Shown one piece after another: positions 8,792 through 16,840 of a stretch of 64,000 nucleotides of DNA. The stretch covers positions 1 to 64,000 of the forward strand of contig CAXSFU010000004.1 of the NCBI GenBank assembly GCA_964236695.1, in the 5' to 3' direction. This DNA is from CAXSEF01 sp964236695. Its GTDB lineage: Bacteria > Pseudomonadota > Alphaproteobacteria > Acetobacterales > Acetobacteraceae. The notes under the pieces were generated by a model. That model saw only the letters and a list, made by a program, of their open reading frames with translations. It was not told where the DNA came from and searched no databases. Position 1 is the stretch's first letter. Each line of letters opens with the position of its first letter. Both the position numbers and the translations under genes were made by a program.

Positions 8792-9505
8792 TCACCGCAG
8801 CTTCCTCCGCTCCAGCTCGCACGCCAGCAGAAACTCCAGCCCCTCCAGCCGCGCCATCGCCTGGTCCATGTCCGCCCCCCACACGTATACCCCGTGCCCG
8901 CGGATCAGGTATCCCGCCCGCATCCCCGCCAGCCCCGTCGCCACAACCCCCGCCAGTCGCGCGATGTCCTGGTCGTTCTCCACCACCGGCAGCCGCACCG
9001 ACTCCTCGTGCCCCGCCACCCCCTCGAACACCTTGAGCACCTCGTAGCCCGCCAGCACCACCTCGCCCGGCGCCGCAACCTCGCCCGCCACCCCGCCGCC
9101 GCCGGCCACAGCCACCATCGAAAGCACCGTCGCCGCCACCGAATGCCCGTGCAGCACTGCTCCCACCTTGGGAAACGCCCGGTACACCTGCCCGTGCAGC
9201 AGCGCCTCGGCACTCGGCCGCGCCCCCGCCATCACCGCCCGCCCGTCCAGGTCCGCCGCCATCACGCCCGCAGCGTCGAGGAGTCCCTTGTGCCCCCCGC
9301 TCCGGGTGATCGCCATCCTCGCCCCGTCCAGCCGCACGCTGATGTTGCCCGCCGTCGCCGGCACCCATCCCCGCGCGTCCATCCTCCGCCCCGCCGCCAC
9401 CACGAGCGCCGCCGCCCACCCCGGCACCTCGCCCGGATCGCCCGCCCCCGCGTCCCCCAGCCCCGCCTCAGTCCCCCTCGCCTCCGCCGCCCCCGCCGAC
9501 CCCAT
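8792..9505 (-). CDS. mtnB: Methylthioribulose-1-phosphate dehydratase
   Basis: 237 residues from an ATG that overlaps the stop of an upstream short ORF (TGATG). A zinc enzyme of the class II aldolase fold that dehydrates methylthioribulose-1-phosphate in methionine salvage. Family marks: ATAGNISVR near residue 45, the zinc pair in LHGHS, and the third zinc His in IRGHGVYVWG, plus DMDQAMARLEGLEFL at the C-terminus. The N-terminal 20 residues are low complexity and may be dispensable. Together with mtnC it forms a partial salvage operon interrupted by a repeat. Confidence 0.93.
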   Translation of the reverse strand: MGSAGAAEARGTEAGLGDAGAGDPGEVPGWAAALVVAAGRRMDARGWVPATAGNISVRLDGARMAITRSGGHKGLLDAAGVMAADLDGRAVMAGARPSAEALLHGQVYRAFPKVGAVLHGHSVAATVLSMVAVAGGGGVAGEVAAPGEVVLAGYEVLKVFEGVAGHEESVRLPVVENDQDIARLAGVVATGLAGMRAGYLIRGHGVYVWGADMDQAMARLEGLEFLLACELERRKLR

Positions 9506-9651
9506 CACCGCGCCGCCGCCGGACCGCCCGCCGGCACCCCCGCCGCCCGGTTCGTGGTCTGCATCGCCGCCGTGTCCAGCCGCCCGAACGCCCCGCACCC
9601 GCACGCCGCCAGCACCGCCACCACCGCGACCAAGAACCCGCACCGCCGCAC
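9505..9651 (-). CDS. Candidate 48-residue lipoprotein, coupled to mtnB
   Basis: A GTG-started short frame begins with an n-region (MRRCGF), a hydrophobic stretch (LVAVVAVL) and the lipobox LAAC at Cys17, then a short hydrophilic tail. Its TGA shares the A of the mtnB ATG (TGATG), a layout typical of translational coupling. An AGGGAGG lies directly against the GTG, which is too close for a normal ribosome site and lowers confidence. No homologue is recognised. Alternative: a non-coding mtnB leader with chance lipobox similarity. Confidence 0.42.
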   Translation of the reverse strand: MRRCGFLVAVVAVLAACGCGAFGRLDTAAMQTTNRAAGVPAGGPAAAR

Positions 9652-9875
9652 CCTCCCTGAACCCGACGCTCCGAACCCCCGGGCCGCCGCCGGGGTTCCC
9701 ACGCACGCCGGGCAAGGACCCCAGACGCCGCCCCGGGACACGCCCGCCGCAAACCGCCCTCGCAGGAAAGAAGCCCCATCCCCGCGCCCCGAACCGCCGC
9801 CCCATCCCGCCCGCGCCGCAATCCCGCGTCCCCCACCCGCGTTGCACACCCAACCGCCCACCACGGAGCACCCCC

Positions 9876-10724
9876 ATGGCCCTGCCCCCCGATCCCGTCT
9901 GGCTCGTCATCGGCTGCTCCACCGGCTTCGGCCTCGAGCTGGCCCGCCTGGTCCTCGCCCGCGGCCACCGCTGCGCCGTCACCGCCCGCGACACCGCCCG
10001 CCTCGCCGGCATCGCCCCCGACGCCGGCGACCGCGCCCTCCCCCTCGCCCTCGACGTCACCGACCCCGCCCAGATCGCCGCCGCCGTCGCCGCCACCAAG
10101 GCGCGCTTCGGCCGCATCGACGTCCTCGTGAACAACGCCGGCTACGGCTACCAGGCCAGCATCGAGGAGAGCGACGAGGCGGAAATCCGCGCCCAGTTCG
10201 ACGCCAACGTGTTTGGCCTGTTCGCCCTCACCCGCGCCGTGCTCCCCGGCATGCGCGGGCGCCGCCAGGGCCACGTGATCAACGTCACCTCCATCGCCGG
10301 CTTCTCCGGCCTCCCCGGCTCCGGCTACTACGCCGCCTCCAAGCACGCCGTCGAAGGCTTCTCCGACGCCCTGCACACGGAGGTCGCTCCCCTCGGCATC
10401 GCCGTGACCTGCGTCGCCCCCGGCCCGTTCCGCACCGACTGGGCCGGCCGCTCCCTCCGCCAGACCCCCGTGCGCATCCCCGGCTACGCCCCCACCGCCG
10501 GCGCCCGCCTCGACGCCACCGCCGGCTACAGCGGGAAGCAGCCCGGCGACCCCGTCCGCGCCGCCGAGGCCATGATCCGCATCACCGAGGTGGAACACCC
10601 GCCCCGCCACCTCGTCCTCGGCGCCTTCGGCCTCGACGCCGTGACCACCCGCCTCAAGGCCCGCCTTTCCGAGGTCGAGGCCTGGCGCGACCTCGGCGCC
10701 GCCACCGACTTCCCGGCGGAGTAG
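9876..10724 (+). CDS. Classical short-chain dehydrogenase/reductase
   Basis: 282 residues; the ATG at 9876 gives the usual SDR N-terminus. NADP/NAD motif GCSTGFG at about residue 15 (TGxxxGxG type), NNAG in VLVNNAGYG, active Ser in NVTSIAGFSG and the YxxxK pair in YYAASKHAVEGFSDAL. The C-terminal PGPFRTDWAGRS matches the family often annotated as oxidoreductase/retinol-dehydrogenase-like. Substrate unknown. It is closely similar over its length to the SDR at 57301-58158 (both share GCSTGFG, VLVNNAGYGY, PGPFRTDWAGRS and QPGDPVR), so the two are paralogues. The 225 bp upstream hold no other gene on this strand. Confidence 0.93.
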   Translation: MALPPDPVWLVIGCSTGFGLELARLVLARGHRCAVTARDTARLAGIAPDAGDRALPLALDVTDPAQIAAAVAATKARFGRIDVLVNNAGYGYQASIEESDEAEIRAQFDANVFGLFALTRAVLPGMRGRRQGHVINVTSIAGFSGLPGSGYYAASKHAVEGFSDALHTEVAPLGIAVTCVAPGPFRTDWAGRSLRQTPVRIPGYAPTAGARLDATAGYSGKQPGDPVRAAEAMIRITEVEHPPRHLVLGAFGLDAVTTRLKARLSEVEAWRDLGAATDFPAE

Positions 10725-10735
10725 CGGGGAAAGAA

Positions 10736-10790
10736 AGCAAGGCCAGGGGCTCTGCCCCTGGACCCCGCCAAAGGCGAGCCTTTGGAAACC
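10736..10790. repeat. Family 1 repeat, copy 5 (half element)
   Basis: Only the left half is present: GCAAGGCCAGGGGCTCTGCCC and the AAAGGCGAGCCTTT hairpin, then unrelated sequence to the end of yfdX. The remaining 185 bp up to 10975 show nothing further. Confidence 0.75.
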
Positions 10791-10975
10791 TCGACTTGGG
10801 CCTGCGGCACGCCTCGAAGGTATGGGCCCTGCCGCAGGCCCGGACCAGTTGCCGCGCCTGCCGCGCCGCCGCGCACCGTCATGCGCGTGCGGCTGAGAAG
10901 GTCACCTTGCCGTACACTGCGGCGACCGGGCGGGTGGCAACGTGACTCTGGATTATCGAACAGCCTTGCTGCCGT

Positions 10976-11674
10976 TCAGGAATGCTTCGCCGCGCCGGGC
11001 TTGCCGCCGCTCTTCAGGGCCACGTCCTCGAAGCGCGTGCCGTCCTGGACCGACTTGAGGGCCTGGTTAGCCTCGAAGTAGTGACCCTGGTCGAGGAGCT
11101 GCACCGCCTTGTCCACGCCGCTGATCGTCGCGGCAAGGGGCGCGACCTCCTCGACGAAGTTCACGTCGACGTTGGAAAGCTTCAGCGTCTCCATGGCCTT
11201 CTTGCTGTCGCCGCCCTTGAGCTGGGCATCGGCCTTGGCCACGCCCGCTGCCTTCCGCGGGGTCTCGACGTAGTTCTCCCCCAGGGTCATGACCCCGTCG
11301 ACGGGGATCCAGGCGACCGGGGTGGTACTGGGCGCTGCCTTCGCGGTGCCGTCCTGCCCGGCGCCAGGGTGTGGCTTCAGGTCAGACTCGGCCTTCATGA
11401 AGACGGTGTCGTCGGTCTTCGCCTTGCCCAGCGAGGTCTGGGCGTCCTGGGCAAGGGTCTTGGCCTTGTCCGTCTCGCCGTTGAAGATCGCAAGACGCGC
11501 CATGCGGAGATCGCCGAACGCCTTCATGCCGTCGCTGGACAGCTTCCCGAAATCGTTGTCTGCAGCCTGCTGTCCCGGCGACACAGGCTTCGGGGCATCC
11601 TCGGCAGCCAGTGCCGCGCACCCGATCGTGGTGGCGGCGACCAAGGCAAAGGCACAGACCCTGGCGACGGTCAT
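10976..11674 (-). CDS. YfdX family protein, exported
   Basis: 232 residues from the ATG preceded by GGAG; a longer in-frame start upstream lacks a signal peptide at the right place. Residues 1-24 look like a Sec signal ending in ALA before EDAPKPV. The mature part matches the YfdX family: FGKLSSDGMKAFGDLRMARLA near the start, VAWIPVDGVMTLGENYV in the middle and QALKSVQDGTRFEDV at the end. YfdX proteins are periplasmic and linked to acid or stress responses in enterics; the biochemical role is unclear. It stands alone. Confidence 0.88.
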   Translation of the reverse strand: MTVARVCAFALVAATTIGCAALAAEDAPKPVSPGQQAADNDFGKLSSDGMKAFGDLRMARLAIFNGETDKAKTLAQDAQTSLGKAKTDDTVFMKAESDLKPHPGAGQDGTAKAAPSTTPVAWIPVDGVMTLGENYVETPRKAAGVAKADAQLKGGDSKKAMETLKLSNVDVNFVEEVAPLAATISGVDKAVQLLDQGHYFEANQALKSVQDGTRFEDVALKSGGKPGAAKHS

Positions 11675-11989
11675 GACATGTACTCCGTTCCGGTCGATGA
11701 TCCAGCACGCGGCGCAGCGCCCGTGCACCGACTCAAATCGCAAGCGGCCGTCACGTTCCATGAATTATGGCTCATGAACTATCGAACAACTGACGAAGTT
11801 CCCGCCGGCGTCCGGACTGCCGGACCTTGGGTCGCCTTCGCCCGCAAGGCACCGTCGCCACCCGCACATCCGGGCCTCATGGAGCAAGCAGTCCTGCCTC
11901 TTCTTCCCGAAGAAAAAGACCGTCGCTTGTCCGGCCGCCCCGGAGGGCATCATCGACCTGCCATTCCCGATCTCCTGCAGCACAGCAGG

Positions 11990-12120
11990 AAGAAAGCATG
12001 TTCTTTCTTGAAAGAAAGAACCAAGGAACTCTTGCCGATCGGGCTCGGGGCCGCCCAGGCACCCGGAACCCCATGTGCAAAGTCTTTTTGCTTCTTTTTC
12101 TTCAGAAAAAGAAGACTCTT
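11990..12120. repeat. Family 2 AT-rich double-hairpin repeat, copy A
   Basis: Two palindromes about 70 bp apart: TTCTTTCTTGAAAGAAAGAA at 12001-12020, and CTTCTTTTTCT-TC-AGAAAAAGAAG at 12091-12114, which has 11-bp perfect arms. The AT-rich sequence stands out from its surroundings. It lies in the 523 bp gap between glgX and yfdX. A degenerate piece (CTTCTTCCCGAAGAAAAAG) lies just upstream near 11900-11920. The T-rich hairpins could terminate transcription from either side. No coding sequence was seen in the rest of the gap. Confidence 0.8.
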
Positions 12121-12197
12121 GCCTTCCTGTCCGAAGCAACGAGCGACCACGAAATCCACAACGGCCTCTTGACCGGTGCCAGGCTCACGACCTCCCC

Positions 12198-14300
12198 TCA
12201 CGCATTCAGCCGGAACAGCACCACCGACAGCGCCTCCACCGCGTAGCGCTCCCCGATCCCGAACACCGCCGCCACGTCCCCCACCGCCGTGTCGAACAGC
12301 AGCCGCCACCGCGCTCCCCCGGCGCACGGCGGCAGCACGAAGCCCTCCGCGTCCCCCGCGTTGAGCACCATCAGCAGCGTCACGTCCGTCGCCGGCCGCC
12401 GGATTCCGGTGGCCTGCGCGCGGCCGTCCATCAGCATCCCAAAGCAGCGCAGCCTCGCGTCGTCCCAGTCGAGCCCGGTCATCTCCGTGCCCGTGGGATG
12501 CACCCACGTCACGTCGCGCCCGCCGAGCGCCAGGTCGTACGCCCCCGTCATGAACCGTCCCCGCCTGAGGATCGGATACTCCGCCCGCAGCGCCGCGAGC
12601 CGGCGCACGAACGCCACCAGCGCCCGGTCCTCCCCGTCCAGCGCCCAGTCCACCCAGGAGATCGGCCCGTCCTGGCAGTAGGCGTTGTTGTTGCCGCGCT
12701 GCGTGCGCCCGAACTCGTCGCCGGCGAGCAGCATCGGCGTCCCCTGGCTCAGCAGCAGCGTCGCCAGCATGGTGCGCACCAGCCGCCGGCGCATCCCCAA
12801 CACCGCCGGGTCGTCCGTCGGCCCCTCCACCCCGCAGTTGGTCGAGCTGTTGTTGTCCGTGCCGTCCCGCCCGCCCTCGCCGTTCGCCTCGTTGTGCTTG
12901 GCGCGGAAGCTGACCAGGTCGGCCAGCGTGAACCCGTCGTGCGCGGTGACGAAGTTCACGCTCGACCAAGGCCTGCGCCCCCGCGCCGCGAACGTGTCCG
13001 CCGACGCGCACAGCCGGGGCGCGATCTGCGCCGGCCGCATCTCGCCCTTCCACCAGCGCCGGATGTCGTCGCGGAACCGGTCGTTCCACTCCGCCCACCC
13101 CGGCGGGAACTTCCCGAGCTGATAGCCCCCCGGCCCGCAGTCCCACGGCTCCGCGATCAGCTTGACGCCGGACAGCACCGGGTCCTGCCCGCACGCGGCC
13201 AGGAACCCGCTCTGCTCGTCGAACCCGTGCGGCTCGCGCGCCAGGGTCACCGCGAGATCGAAGCGGAACCCGTCGACGTGCATCTCCTCGACCCAGTAGC
13301 GCAGGCTGTCCGTGACCATCTGGTTCACGCGGCGGTGGTTGAGGTTGACCGTGTTGCCGCACCCCGTGTCGTTGACGCAGTGCCGCGGGTTGGCCTCGTC
13401 GAGCCGGTAGTAGGACGCGTTGTCGATCCCCCGGAACGACAGCGTCGGCCCCAGCTCCGAGCCCTCCGCCGTATGGTTGTACACCACGTCCAGGATCACC
13501 TCGATCCCGGCGGAGTGCAGCCGGGCCACCATCTCCTTGAACTCGGCGAACGCGAAGTCCGGCACCCGCGCGAAGCTGCGCTCCGGCGCGAAGAAGCCCA
13601 CGGTGTTGTAGCCCCAGAAGTTGGCCAGCCCCAGCTCCGCCAGCCGCGGCTCGCTCTCGAAGCTGTGCACCGGCAGCAGCTCGACCGCGGTCACCCCCAG
13701 GGAGCGCAGGTACTCGACCACCTCGCGCTGCGCGAGCCCGGAGAACGTCCCCCGGCTCGCCTCCGGCACCCCCGGATGCAGCTTGGTGAAGCCCCTCACA
13801 TGCGCCTCGTAGACGATGGTGCGCTCCCACGGCACCCGCGGCGGCCGGTCCGCCCCCCAGGTGAACGCCGGGTCGACCACGCGGCACTTCGGCACGAACG
13901 GCGCGCTGTCGCGGGTGTCGAAGCTGAGGTCGCCGTCCGGATGCCCGCGCCGGTAGCCGTACAGCTCGTCCCGCCAGGTCAGCGTGCCGACATGGGCCCG
14001 CGCATACGGGTCGAGCAGCAGCTTGTGGGCGTTGAACCGGTGCCCGCGCTCCGGCGCGTACGGCCCGTGCACGCGATAGCCGTAGATCGTCCCAGGCCGC
14101 GCGTCGCGCACGTAGCCGTGCCAGATCTCGTCCGTGTACTCCGGCAGCTCGATGCGCTCGACCTCGCGGGTGCCGGACTCGTCGAACAGGCAAAGCTCGA
14201 CCCTGGTGGCGTTGGCCGAGAACAGCGCGAAGTTGACCCCGAGCCCGTCCCACGTCGCCCCCAGCGGATGCGGCAGCCCTTCCGACAGCACCCCGCTCAT
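12198..14300 (-). CDS. glgX: Glycogen debranching enzyme GlgX
   Basis: 700 residues. A GH13 isoamylase-type hydrolase that removes alpha-1,6 branches left by phosphorylase on glycogen. It has an N-terminal carbohydrate-binding domain (about 1-130), then the alpha-amylase barrel with the nucleophile Asp348 in DGFRFDLA, acid/base Glu384 in LIAEPWD and stabiliser Asp455 in VTAHDGF. DVVYNHTAEGSE is conserved region I. Length is standard. The start overlaps the mprF stop (ATGA), placing it third in a lysK-mprF-glgX cluster. No other glycogen genes are in view. Confidence 0.96.
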   Translation of the reverse strand: MSGVLSEGLPHPLGATWDGLGVNFALFSANATRVELCLFDESGTREVERIELPEYTDEIWHGYVRDARPGTIYGYRVHGPYAPERGHRFNAHKLLLDPYARAHVGTLTWRDELYGYRRGHPDGDLSFDTRDSAPFVPKCRVVDPAFTWGADRPPRVPWERTIVYEAHVRGFTKLHPGVPEASRGTFSGLAQREVVEYLRSLGVTAVELLPVHSFESEPRLAELGLANFWGYNTVGFFAPERSFARVPDFAFAEFKEMVARLHSAGIEVILDVVYNHTAEGSELGPTLSFRGIDNASYYRLDEANPRHCVNDTGCGNTVNLNHRRVNQMVTDSLRYWVEEMHVDGFRFDLAVTLAREPHGFDEQSGFLAACGQDPVLSGVKLIAEPWDCGPGGYQLGKFPPGWAEWNDRFRDDIRRWWKGEMRPAQIAPRLCASADTFAARGRRPWSSVNFVTAHDGFTLADLVSFRAKHNEANGEGGRDGTDNNSSTNCGVEGPTDDPAVLGMRRRLVRTMLATLLLSQGTPMLLAGDEFGRTQRGNNNAYCQDGPISWVDWALDGEDRALVAFVRRLAALRAEYPILRRGRFMTGAYDLALGGRDVTWVHPTGTEMTGLDWDDARLRCFGMLMDGRAQATGIRRPATDVTLLMVLNAGDAEGFVLPPCAGGARWRLLFDTAVGDVAAVFGIGERYAVEALSVVLFRLNA

Positions 14301-16813
14301 GGCACGCCCCCCGCCACCCTGTGTTCCTCCGTCCCGCCCGCGGCCGGCCCGCCGGCATCAACCCCGCGGCTGCCTGCCCCGAACCCATCCGCCCCAGGCC
14401 CGTCCACCCCAGGCTCACCCACACCAGCCTTGTCCGCCCCGCCCTCCGCCAGCGCCGCCCGCGCCAGCTCCGGCAGCAGCGGCAGCAGCTCGTCCAGGTC
14501 GCGCCCCGCCACGCAGTACAGAGACCGCCCCGACCACGCCCCTGCCGCGCCCGCCTCGCCGCACGGCAGCCCGTCCTCGCCGAGCGGCAGCGGCGCCAGC
14601 CCGAGTCCGCCATACACCGCCAGCAGCCCCGGCCCCGCGCCCCACACCGCCAGGTCGCGCCCTTCCTGCTGCGCCAGATCGCGCAGCCGCCACACCGCGC
14701 TGACCCGGTCGCTGTCCGCCCCGGCGGGATCGCCCAGCGCCAGCAGCACGTGCCCGGTGCGACGGAACGCCACCGCGGAGCGCCCCGCCTCGCCCAGCAC
14801 CAGCCCGTCCGCTCCCGCCGCCCGCCCGCCCAGCCCGCGCAGCCTGGCCCGCGCAGCCTCATCCCAGCGCAGGAATCCCACGTCGCCCGGCCGCAGCAGC
14901 GCCCACGCCGCCAGCACCGCCGCCGCCACCGCCACCCCGACCGCCGCGCGCAGCCGCCCCGGCAGCTCCGGCGACGCCACGACCTCCCACCACGAGTTCT
15001 GCGCCACGAACCTGACCTGCGGCTCCAGCACCGCCAGCGCCGCCACCCCCGCCACCAGCACCAGCCCCGGCAGCACCACCGCCACCCCGCCCCGCCGCGC
15101 CGCCTCCACGCCCAGCCCGGCCCCGTCGCGCCCGGCGCCCCCGAGCAACCGCGCATGCCGGTAGTACGCATCGCGGAACGGCGCCACCAGCAGCACCGCG
15201 AGCACCAGCACGCCGGGCACCCACAGCGGCTCGCCCTGCGACGCCGTGAACGCGGCCGCGCCCAACAGCAGCACGATCGCGCCCCCCCATGCCAGCGTCA
15301 CCCGGCGCGACAGCGCCAGCGAGAACACCAGCAGCGCCGCGCCGAACAGCGACGGCACGTACTGCCCGGCACTCGACGCCAGCCCCGCGAAGTCCGGATC
15401 GATCCAGGTGAAGTCCGGCCGGCTGTCGATCACGCCCAGCGACAGCAGCAACGCCCCGCACAGCGCCACCACCCCGGTCGCCGCCGCCGCCGCGAAGTCC
15501 GGCTCGCTCCACCGCGCCGCCGCCTCCGCGCGCCCCGGACCGCGCCGCGCCGTACCGCCCGCAGCCGCCTCCTCCGCCGCCGCCGCCGCGCCGGCCACCG
15601 CCGGGCCCGCGTCCGCGCCGGACGGCACGGCCAGCGCCCCGCCGCCGCGCGCCGCCACGATCGCCCGCCCGCGCAGCAGCACCTCGTTGCCCGCGAACAT
15701 CGACCCGGCCAGGAACAGCGGAACCACGTAGTAGCACAGCCGGAACACCACCACCGCGCCCAGCGCCACCGAGGCCGGCATGTACGGCGCGAGCCCCAGC
15801 AGGATCGCCGTGTCGAACACGCCCAGCCCGCCCGGCACGTTGGCAACCAGCCCCGCCGTGTACGACGACACGTAGATCGCCAGGAACGCCAGGTAGCCCG
15901 GCCGCCCGTCCTCCGGCAGCAGCGCGTAGAGGATCGCCGCCGTCACCGCCACGTCCACCGTCGCCAGCAGCACCTGCAGCACCGCCATCCGCGCGCCCGG
16001 CAGCACCACCTCGTGGCCGCGCAGCCGCACCGTGCCCAGCACCTTGGCCAGCGCCACGTAGCCGCCGACCACCCCCCACATCAGCCCGCCCGCAGCCCAC
16101 ATCGCCCAGTGCGGCAGCAGCCGGCCCAGCAGCGGCACCACCCCCGGCTCGCCGAACAGGATCGCGCCGCCCAGCACCAGCCCGCCCAGCCCGAAGGTCA
16201 GCGAGCAGAACGCCACCACCTTGGCGATCTGCACCGGGCTCAGCCCCCAGTGCGCATACAGCCGGTAGCGCACCGCCGCCCCGGACAGCGCGGCAAACCC
16301 CAGGTTGTGCGCCAGCGCGTAGGCGCAGAACGAGGCGAACGCCGTGCGCCGGAACGCCACCCTGTGCCCGGCATAGATCGTCGCCAGCCGGTCGTAGAAG
16401 GTCAGCACCCCGTAAGACAGCACCGTCCACATCGCCGCCAGCCACAGCGAGCGCCCGGGGATCGCCGCCAGCGCCAGCCGGATGTCGGCCACCCGCAGAT
16501 GGCGGAACTCCTTCTGCACCACGTACACCGCCCCCGCGAGCAGCAGCACGCCGAGCAGCGCCGGCAGCCTGCGCAGCCAGCGGCGCCACACGGACGGCGG
16601 CCCGGGATCATGCCCTGGCCCCGCCGCGCCCTGCGTGGCAAGCGACCCGCCGCTCTGCGCCCCGACCCCGTGCGCCCCGCTCTCGCGCAGCCCAGCCCCG
16701 CCGGCGACGGCCGCCACCGCCCCGCCCCGCATCAATCCCACGCCCCTCACGCCGCGCCCCGCGGGCAGCCCCGAACCGCCACGGCCATCGCCACCCGCGT
16801 CACCGACGCGCAC
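14297..16813 (-). CDS. mprF: MprF-like lysyl-phosphatidylglycerol flippase/synthase with shortened synthase domain
   Basis: 838 residues from a GTG; ATG at 16732 (residue 28) is an alternative. Residues 1-75 are low complexity, then many membrane helices from about residue 84, typical of the MprF flippase region (NVPGGLGVFDTAILL, SYTAGLVANVPGG). The soluble C-terminus starts at about residue 640 (DEAARARLRGLGG, VLLALGDPAGADSD). It keeps only about 150 recognisable residues before a Gly/Ala/Asp-rich tail of about 45, whereas full MprF synthase domains are about 300. Lipid flipping may persist but aminoacyl transfer is doubtful. It begins 27 bp after lysK, whose product makes Lys-tRNA, the donor for MprF, and overlaps glgX. 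Confidence 0.82.
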   Translation of the reverse strand: MRVGDAGGDGRGGSGLPAGRGVRGVGLMRGGAVAAVAGGAGLRESGAHGVGAQSGGSLATQGAAGPGHDPGPPSVWRRWLRRLPALLGVLLLAGAVYVVQKEFRHLRVADIRLALAAIPGRSLWLAAMWTVLSYGVLTFYDRLATIYAGHRVAFRRTAFASFCAYALAHNLGFAALSGAAVRYRLYAHWGLSPVQIAKVVAFCSLTFGLGGLVLGGAILFGEPGVVPLLGRLLPHWAMWAAGGLMWGVVGGYVALAKVLGTVRLRGHEVVLPGARMAVLQVLLATVDVAVTAAILYALLPEDGRPGYLAFLAIYVSSYTAGLVANVPGGLGVFDTAILLGLAPYMPASVALGAVVVFRLCYYVVPLFLAGSMFAGNEVLLRGRAIVAARGGGALAVPSGADAGPAVAGAAAAAEEAAAGGTARRGPGRAEAAARWSEPDFAAAAATGVVALCGALLLSLGVIDSRPDFTWIDPDFAGLASSAGQYVPSLFGAALLVFSLALSRRVTLAWGGAIVLLLGAAAFTASQGEPLWVPGVLVLAVLLVAPFRDAYYRHARLLGGAGRDGAGLGVEAARRGGVAVVLPGLVLVAGVAALAVLEPQVRFVAQNSWWEVVASPELPGRLRAAVGVAVAAAVLAAWALLRPGDVGFLRWDEAARARLRGLGGRAAGADGLVLGEAGRSAVAFRRTGHVLLALGDPAGADSDRVSAVWRLRDLAQQEGRDLAVWGAGPGLLAVYGGLGLAPLPLGEDGLPCGEAGAAGAWSGRSLYCVAGRDLDELLPLLPELARAALAEGGADKAGVGEPGVDGPGADGFGAGSRGVDAGGPAAGGTEEHRVAGGVP

Positions 16814-16840
16814 CCTCCCGGCGCACCCGCCGCCACCGCC

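Noticed and set aside
12075..15164. A 1029-residue plus-strand frame across glgX and mprF.
   Set aside because: Same reason: Arg/Pro/His-rich shadow opposite genes with catalytic motifs.
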